A stretch of 60,000 nucleotides of DNA. Source: Owenia fusiformis. Lineage: Eukaryota > Annelida > Polychaeta > Sabellida > Oweniidae. Both the position numbers and the translations under genes were made by a program. Below, one piece after another: positions 24,701 to 33,700 of the stretch (positions are counted from its first letter, which is position 1; each line of letters opens with the position of its first letter). The notes under the pieces are model-generated. The model worked only from the letters and a program-made list of their open reading frames with translations. It was not told the DNA's origin and did not search any database. The DNA lies in assembly GCA_903813345.2 (NCBI GenBank), contig CAIIXF020000012.1:11888932-11948931 (forward strand), given 5' to 3'.

Positions 24701-27700
24701 ATTGTTGATCACAATCAGATAGGATTGTGTTTAGAGAGGGTCTTGCAGGCATGCTAGGTCTTACGGGGCTAGCTATTGGTGTAGAGAATGTCTCACGATC
24801 AACATCTTGATTTAAGTCCAGACGTTTATTAGGCGGAGATGTAACACTGCCGGAAGTGTCATCTTCATCATCATCCCAAGACGATGGTGTAGATTGATAC
24901 GCTGGCTTAGACCTTCGTGTTTTGTTGCGACGTCTCTTCCTTAGATTCCCGGAACCCCCCATATTTGAACCTTTGGAGGCCTCACTCTCATTGGTGTAGG
25001 GTTCGTTTATTCAGAAGTCACATAGAAGGACTTTGGGGGCATACAAAGCCAACCATCAGTTCACAGTTTTTTGCGAAATATTATTGTGTTGAAAAATACA
25101 TGCAATATATTTTTCTGACCGAACAACTCATAAAAGCTGATGGCATGATGGCTACAAAGATACAATACAGCGGGTAGTCTTCTGTGAGGAGTAATAGTTG
25201 ATGTTTATTTCAGCATATATGATGGCTACAAAGATACAATACAGTGGGTAGTCTTCTGTGAGGAGTAATAGTTGATGTTTATTTCAGCATATATGATGGC
25301 TACAAAGATACAATACAGTGGGTAGTCTTCTATGAGGAGTAATAGTTGATGTTTATTTCAGCATATATGATGGCTACAAAGATACAATACAGTGGGTAGT
25401 CTTCTGTGAGGAGTAATAGTTGATGTTTATTTCAGCATATATGATGGCTACAAAGATACAATACAGTGGGTAGTCTTCTGTGAGGAGTAATAGTTGATGT
25501 TTATTTCAGCATATATAATGGCTACAAAGATACAATACAGTGGGTAGTCTTCTATGAGGAGTAATAGTTGATGTTTATTTCAACATATATGATGGCTACA
25601 CAGATACAATATAGGGGGTAGTCTTCTGTGAGGAGTAATAGTTGAGGTTTATTTTAGCATATATGATGGCTACAGAGATACAATACAGTTGGTAGTCTTC
25701 TGTGAGGAGTAATAGTTGATGTTTATTTAAGCATATATGATGGCTACAGAGATACAATACAGTGGGTAGTCTTCTGTGAGGAGTAATAGTTGATGTTTAT
25801 TACAGCATATATGATGGCTACAAAGATACAATACAGTGGGTAGTCCTCTGTGAGGAGTAATAGTTGATGTTAATTTCAGCATATATGATGGCTACAAAGA
25901 TACAATACAGTGGGTAGTCTTCTGTGAGGAGTAATAGTTGATGTTTATTACAGCATATATGATGGCTACAAAGATACAATATAGTGGGTAGTCTTCTGTG
26001 AGGAGTAATAGTTGATGTTTATTTCAGCATATATGATGGCTACAAAGATACAATATAGTGGGTAGTCTTCTGTGAGGAGTAATAGTTGATGTTTATTTCA
26101 GCATATATGATGGCTACAAAGATACAATATAGTGGGTAGTCTTCTGTGAGGAGTAATAGTTGATGTTTATTTCAGAATATATGATGGCTACAAAGATAAA
26201 ATACAGTGGGTAGTCTTCTGTGAGGAGTAATAGTTGATGTTTATTTCAGCATATATGATGGCTACAAAGATACAATACAGTGGGTAGTCTTCTATGAGGA
26301 GTAATAGTTGATGTTTATTTCAGCATATATGATGGCTACAAAGATACAATACAGTGGGTAGTTTTCTGTGAGGAGGAGACACGTATAGATCTGAAAAAAC
26401 TGATTAATATACTCAGTAAATATGACCAAAATGAGGTAAGGATTTTGTCCTGATTACTCACAAAGTTACTGTATGTGTAGATAATGACAGAAATCCCAAA
26501 TTTTTTCACATTGTTCAACAATATACATAGAAGTATTATATTTTGAAACTATAAATATGTCTTCTATTAATTATATTACACAAAACATATACTGTACATG
26601 TGTTTAGACATAGTTAGTATTTTGCACAGCCTAAAGTTGTCACTGTCACAGTACTTTCTCAAAGAGTTTACTCTGAATTATAGTGCCTCAGGCCCATAGC
26701 CAGGATTTACCAAGGGGGTTCACTTTTTGAAAAATTCCAGGGGGGGTTCACTTGTTACAATTTTGGTTCAAAAATAGCCAAAATCACTTAAAAAGAGCTC
26801 AGAATGGTGAAAAACTGCATGATTTTGAAAGATTTTTTGGCCAGGGGGAGTTCGCTCGGACCCATCGACGCCCCCCCCCCTGGCTACGGGCCTGTACCTC
26901 ATTCAATGTTTCACTAAAATCTAAGTTTTGTAGAACACTCAGAAAGCTACATGTACATGGCTTTTAGTATTCTACTTCATCTTTACATTGCTGATCTTTG
27001 TTTTTTGTTTGTTTTAATTTCAGCCACACTTTCTAGGAAAGGCTCTCAGAGATAAAGAAGCAACTATTATACATCATTTCAAATTCATAGAAAATCCATC
27101 CAAGTTTGCCTTCCCTGACTTTGCAGCTGGGTTTGCAATAAGCAGAGATTTATTAATCAGGTATAACGAGGATCCATATTTGGCTCACACAGTGAGCCTA
27201 TGGGATCGACCAGGCATCCATTGGTCCGTCCGTCCATTGGTCTGTCCGTCCATTGGTCCATCCATCCGTCATTTTTATATTATTATCATTGAGATTACAA
27301 ACATTAAATAATCAGCTTCGAGAAAAAGAAAAAAATTCATTGATTAAAAATAAATACAATACGTACATGTAGTTATATGTAGTAACAGTGATGTTTCAAA
27401 AGTGCTGAAAAATACCTGAATATACAGAAAGATGGTTGTATGAAACAAAAAACCTAAAGATCTTGAAATGAATGAATTAAATTAAATTAGTATAATACTG
27501 TGACCTACAAAAGAAAAGGGACATTAAAATGTTTTATAAAATGAAAAATCAAATTGATGTATGAAACTAAAAATCAAAAGTGACTTGTAAAAATATTGAA
27601 ATGAATAATTTAAAGCCTTTTATTATACTATTTTTATTCCAGTTTACAGAAGAAAATAAGATCTGAAGTGTTGGACAATAATTTTTCAATTGATCCAAAA

Positions 27701-30700
27701 CACGAGGCAAGTAAAGTATTCCAATGTATCTCAATAAAATAATTTAAGGAAAAATCTTTTGACTATTTAAAATTGGGACTTAATATATTGTACCAGATTA
27801 AGTATATATGTATTAATTGACATCTCTGATATTCATGTTGCAAGTTCTATGTAAATATTACCATCATCCAATTTGACGTTTAATATTTGGCTTTTGACAA
27901 AATTTTGTCTTTTAATGACTAGCAATACAAATACTGCAGTGTCTAATCAGGTATGACTGAGAACAAACTAAATGCAGTTGCCTGGGGAAATGTTAGAAAT
28001 GAGAGGATTTAAATATTTTTAATACAAAAATTATTTGAATTGAAACCATTTGCACAGTAGCTTGTTTATTTCAAAATTGTGATTTTACCATTATTGTTTC
28101 AGCATTGATAATACAAACTATTGATTAAATGAAATAAAAAAAAGTATGAATATTCAAAATATGTTTGTTTAGAATTATTTAAACAACATATTGATTGATT
28201 CTTGTTTTGTAGCTTGCTTTGTATATATGGAAAGATGGGGAGGGACATGAGTTAACTGAACAGCCAGGGTTTTGTACAGCCAATCCTGGGCCAGAGTGTG
28301 CCACTTTATATACTACCTCCCTCCCACAATGTGTAAGTATAATTCATTTTCAGTTCAATGTTTAACACAAGTCAGGCCCGTAGCCAGAATTTTCCAAGGG
28401 GGGTTCACTTTTCAAAAAAATTCTAGGGGGGTTCACTTTGGCAAATTTGGCCAAAAATCACTTTAAAAATAGTCAGAATGGTGAAAAACTGCATAATTTT
28501 GAAAGAAATTTTGGTCAGGGGGGGTTCGCCCGAAAACCCCCACCCCCCTGGCTACGGGCCTGCAAGTGTTTCACTCAGAAAGTTGTCATTTCAGAAAAGT
28601 TAGAACAAAAACAAAATATGATTCCCAAAGCTGACAAACATAGTTACAATTTTTCAGGAAACCACTTAGATGGTAAAAATATCAGGCATGCTCGTTTTAG
28701 TTTGTTTCACTCTTGGCAGTACCTGTTTAGTTGTGCTTTGGCATAACACAGAGAAAACAGTTTCTGACTATTGGGAAAGATATCTAAAAGCATTGGTAAT
28801 TCAGGGAAGTGCATGAAATGGTAAAAAAAACAATTTTATTAGGGCGTACTGCTTTAAGTGAACTTATATTTGAGCATTTTAGCTACCAATGATGAATAAA
28901 TATTTAACTTGGAAAATTAAGAGTATATCCAAACAAATCAGTACTGCCATCTATTATTAGAAAGATCTAATAAATACAAATGTATATTTTCCAGGGTTCT
29001 CCAGTTGACAAGGATGACATCTATATTGCAGTGAAGACATGTGAGAAGTTCCATAAAGACAGGGGTATGTTCAAAAAGGATGATATAATTTCTGAAAACT
29101 ATATACACTTATGTATACACTGTATGTGTGCTCGAGAGTAAGAGTTGACAGTTTTGTAGAGATTCAATGAAAAAGGGTTTAAAGGACCCTTCCAAATTTT
29201 CTTATGCGAAGGGGCTAAAATTGTCAATTTTGCCTGAAACATTTTAAGAAAGACCTCAAATGTTTTACACAGACATATATTTTGTTTCTCCTCTTCCCAT
29301 AATTATACACTTTGGTACAATTAATGTTCTCTGATTTGATTTGATTTCAGTACCAATTGTTTTAAAGACCTGGGGTAAACATGTTCCTCATATAGAGTAC
29401 ATCAGTGAGACCCTAGATAATGACATACCCACTGTGGAAACTGGACTTCCAAACACAGAATCTGGTAAGTCTCACTTTATCATCTAGAACAGTTTGATAA
29501 AGTGACAGAGGAGGAAATACCCAGAACAGTTTGATTAAGTGAAAGGGGAGGAAATACCCAGAACAGTTTGATTAAGTGAAATGGGAGGAAATACCCAGAA
29601 CAGTTTGATTAAGTGAAATGGGAGGAAATACCCAGAACAGTTTGATTAAGTGAAAGGGGAGGAAATACCCAGAACAGTTTGATTAAGTGAAATGGGAGGA
29701 AATACCCAGAACAGTTTGATTAAGTGAAAGGGGAGGAAATACCCAGAACAGTTTGATTAAGTGAAAGAGGAGGAAATACCCAGAACAGTTTGATTAAGTG
29801 AAAGAGGAGGAAATACCCAGAACAGTTTGATTAAGTGAAAGAGGAGGAAATACCCAGGACAGTTTGATTAAGTGAAAGGGGAGGAAATACCCAGAACAGT
29901 TTGATTAAGTGAAATGGGAGGAAATACCCAGAACAGTTTGATTAAGTGAAAGGGGAGGAAATACCCAGAACAGTTTGATTAAGTGAAATGGGAGGAAATA
30001 CCCAGAACAGTTTGATTAAGTGAAACGGGAGGAAATACCCAGAACAGTTTGATTAAGTGAAAGAGGAGGAAATACCCAGAACAGTTTGATTAAGTGAAAG
30101 AGGAGGAAATACCCAGAACAGTTTGATTAAGTGAAAGAGGAGGAAATACCCAGGACAGTTTGATTAAGTGAAAGGGGAGGAAATACCCAGAACAGTTTGA
30201 TTAAGTGAAAGGGGAGGGAATACCCAGAACAGTTTGATTAAGTGAAATGGGAGGAAATACCCAGAACAGTTTGATTAAGTGAAAGGGGAGGAAATACCCA
30301 GAACAGTTTGATTAAGTGAAAGAGGAGGAAATACCCAGAACAGTTTGATTAAGTGAAAGAGGAGGAAATACCCAGAACAGTTTGATTAAGTGAAAGAGGA
30401 GGAAATACCCAGGACAGTTTGATTAAGTGAAAGGGGAGGAAATACCCAGAACAGTTTGATTAAGTGAAAGAGGAGGAAATACCCAGAATTCAAAGATGAA
30501 TCTATCCCTATATGAAGATACCCATCCTCCTAAGCAGGTATCCAGAATCTGTACCTCCTTCTTCCCCCTATCTGCACTTCCTTCTTCCCCCTGCTTTAAC
30601 TCATTGGCGCGCTGTTTAATTATTTTTAAAAGCTACTGAGCGTTAGTTAATTTATTAAAGTGTCTTTCTAAGACTTAGAAGGAGAAATTTGAGATTTCGA

Positions 30701-33700
30701 GCCATATGTCTCAAGAAAATGCTCTTACCTTTATAGTAGGATGAGTTCAGGTGCCAAAAACGGCTGATCAAAGGATATATATCATTTTCTAATTGAAAAT
30801 TTTTGTTGAGCCCTGCATTTTTAACACTGTTTTGACAGGAAGTCATACCCAAAATGAAAACTGAATAAAACAATGTTTATTCTAAATGTAGATCATAATA
30901 CTTACTCAGACATGCAAAATGTTGTTATTAGTAGTAATGCTGATCATTTTTAAGAAATTAAAGCATGTAAATAAGCCTTTTTTCGTCCATGATTATATAG
31001 TTAAAGAATTTCTTCTCTCAAAAAGCTTTGGCATTGTGGTGTAGTGGTTAGAGCTTAGGCTTCATCAGACTTTTATTCCACAAGATCTGGGTTCAAATCC
31101 CATGGGTGGAATATGTTTTTATTCTTTTTTTTTTTTTTTTTCATTTTGATCCACAATATTTCTGAAATACATTTTATATATGGCACTTAAACCATATTTA
31201 GTATTTCCAAGGGTTTTAATTTTTAGATGAAATCATTGAAAGTTACTTTAAGGATTAGGATTTTCATGCCTGCCAATTTGAAAGTGACATAAAATCTAAA
31301 CCAACAGAGATAACACCACCAAATTTTTACTCATGATTAGAAACATATGTATAAATCATATGTTAATGTATGAACTCATCACAATGAGAGGCACTGATGA
31401 TAAAAAATCCTAAACATGTATATTACAAAAAAACATAAGAACCCTACTAAATATTACCTTGGTGTACCCCAGCAGCTTCCCTGGCCTGTCCCCCAGCCAC
31501 AGAGTTGTCAGGCCCAACATCGTTTTGAAATTTCATTTTCTGAAGCTTCAAATATTAGGCTTCACTTCAAGAATCGCTGAATATAGCAGCGATTTGATCA
31601 TCATTACCCAGTCTAAATCAAGCGCTTTTTAAATACCACAATGTCTGATCACTTCCAGATTCGTATTTATTTCGAAATAAAGCAATAAGTGACCAAAATA
31701 ATTTTTTTCAATCATTCTTCGCCGAATTAATTTTAAATCACTTCCGGTCAATGTGAGTACCGAACATTGGCACTGCAATACTAGGGTGACATCTTTCTAA
31801 GTCTGTTAAAACTTCCCCTATATAGCCTGTCGACCTGAATTCGACATCCGCCATGAAGCGTATTGGCGAAAAAAGTCGACTGAGCGCGCGAATGAGTTAA
31901 CTAATTTGGAAGGGACCGATTAAATTGAATCACGTGATCCAATTATGCGCAATGACTTATACATGATTTCTGTCGCACTGTTGCGACAGCCAATCAGATT
32001 GCGAGTTCTCAATCGGGGAAATGCTAACTGCTTATCGCAGGGGGTAAAAAGAAAGAATATATTCTGGATTTTGAAGCCCTGTGATCGGAGGATGGAAGAT
32101 ATCTCTTTAGGGACTTAATTATGTGGAGATATCAATGAATTCTTGTCTCTTATTCAGTATTATTATATATTGTATTGAAGCAAATAGGAGACGCTGCTTG
32201 AAAATGAGAAAAACATGAAATCTTGCATGGGGAGATCACTATTAATAACCTATTCAGAATTCTGACAATATCTACACTAGAATTAGTCTTATGAATACAA
32301 GTTTATTGATGTATTTATTTTAGGACACTGTGGTAAACTTGAGTTTATTTTAAAGAGGGCAGCTACTCACCCAGAGCTCATCTCCAAACCTTGGATAGTC
32401 GTTGCAGATGACGACACAGTACTAAGGTACAATATATGTAATTTTAGTTACTTATGGTGTAAATACTCCACTGATATTACTTACCCAATTGGTATCTAAT
32501 ATCTTAATGTTTGACTCTGATTGGTCAGAAATGATCAAATGGTTACAATGCTTATGGGTAAGTATTATATGATGGCAATTAAATTCATAGTTACAAATAT
32601 ATTTGTTTGCAGTTTTAACAGGCTACGCAGGTTCCTGTCATGCTATGATCCAAATGAGCGAATTGTCATAGGAGAACGCTATGGTTACGGTGTTGCTAAG
32701 GGTTATGGCTACAACTACCCCACAGGAGGCGGAGGGTATGTACATGTGGATTAAAAAAATGTGGAAAAACAGAATAGTTATTGGTTTTTAAAAATTGACA
32801 CTTTTGATTTCCAGAAGTATTCATTATAAATCCAGGAAGAGCAATGCAATGTCTTGGTGTAAAATTATTTTTTCCTCTGAAGATTAACGTCCCCTTTTAT
32901 ATGATACATGATTGTCCTGATGATGAATAAAATGATGAATAATGTACATGGTGAGGAAAAAAATGATTACTAGGGACAATCAATCTCACAAGAGGTTGAA
33001 ATTACCGTTTAAACTTGAATTACACATATTGTCTTGTTCCATTGACTACTATATGATGCTTATTCCATTTCAGCATGGTATTCAGTCGTGCAGCCATTGA
33101 GAAGTTAATGTTTGATGGCGACCGTCCATTCAACTGTCCATCGTTAGATACTCCAGATGATATGATTCTTGGATCTTTCTGTAGAGGTCTAAATATTCCA
33201 TTAGTACATTCCCCTCTTTTTCACCAGGTATGTGTTCTTAACATCTTAAAGACAGCTGATTCTTAAAGACAGCTGATTTATTGGGTCACCCCATGTAGTA
33301 GGAACCATTTCTTGTGAAGGGAATCTGTAACAGCTGTTAAACTTTTGTCATTGCAATCGGGCTGTGATATTTTATCATATTATAATGCATGAACTTACAT
33401 GGAGAAACATTTCTTTGTAATCTGTTCAAGCTATTATGTTGTATATGCTACTTTCTAAAATCAAATAATGTATAGATTCAGGCCCGTAGCCAGAGGGGGA
33501 GCTGGGGGAGCAGAAGCTCCCCCCCTGGCCAGAAATTCTTTCAAAATCATGCAGTTTTTCACCATTCTGAGAATTTTTCGCATGATTTTTAGTCAAAATT
33601 GTGAAAAAGCTCCCCCCCTGGAAAAAAGCTCCCCCTCCTGGTAAAAGCTGGCTACGGGCAAGAGATTTATACTGTGTACATCCTCTAGGGAGTCATGCGT

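Larger units (their letters stand above)
20006..25146 (-). mobile_element. APE-type non-LTR retrotransposon (LINE), nearly full length
   Basis: A 5.1-kb - strand insertion interrupts the 74-bp array: the left part ends ...TTTCAGCATATA and the right part resumes TGATGGCTAC. It has a 5' leader (about 25146-24963), ORF1, ORF2 with endonuclease, reverse transcriptase and a C-terminal Cys-His motif, and a short 3' tail rich in (TTGTA)n then CTAAAC repeats. No clear target-site duplication. Two frameshifts break ORF2. The clade (CR1/L2/Tx1-like) is not settled by eye. Confidence 0.93.

Noticed and set aside
16031-26375. CRISPR-like array
   Set aside because: Units are directly adjacent with no variable spacers, the genome is eukaryotic, and the unit matches an intron-exon junction.
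31030-31112. Functional tRNA gene
   Set aside because: The A and B boxes are present but the acceptor stem halves do not pair, and it lies inside a TTAA element.
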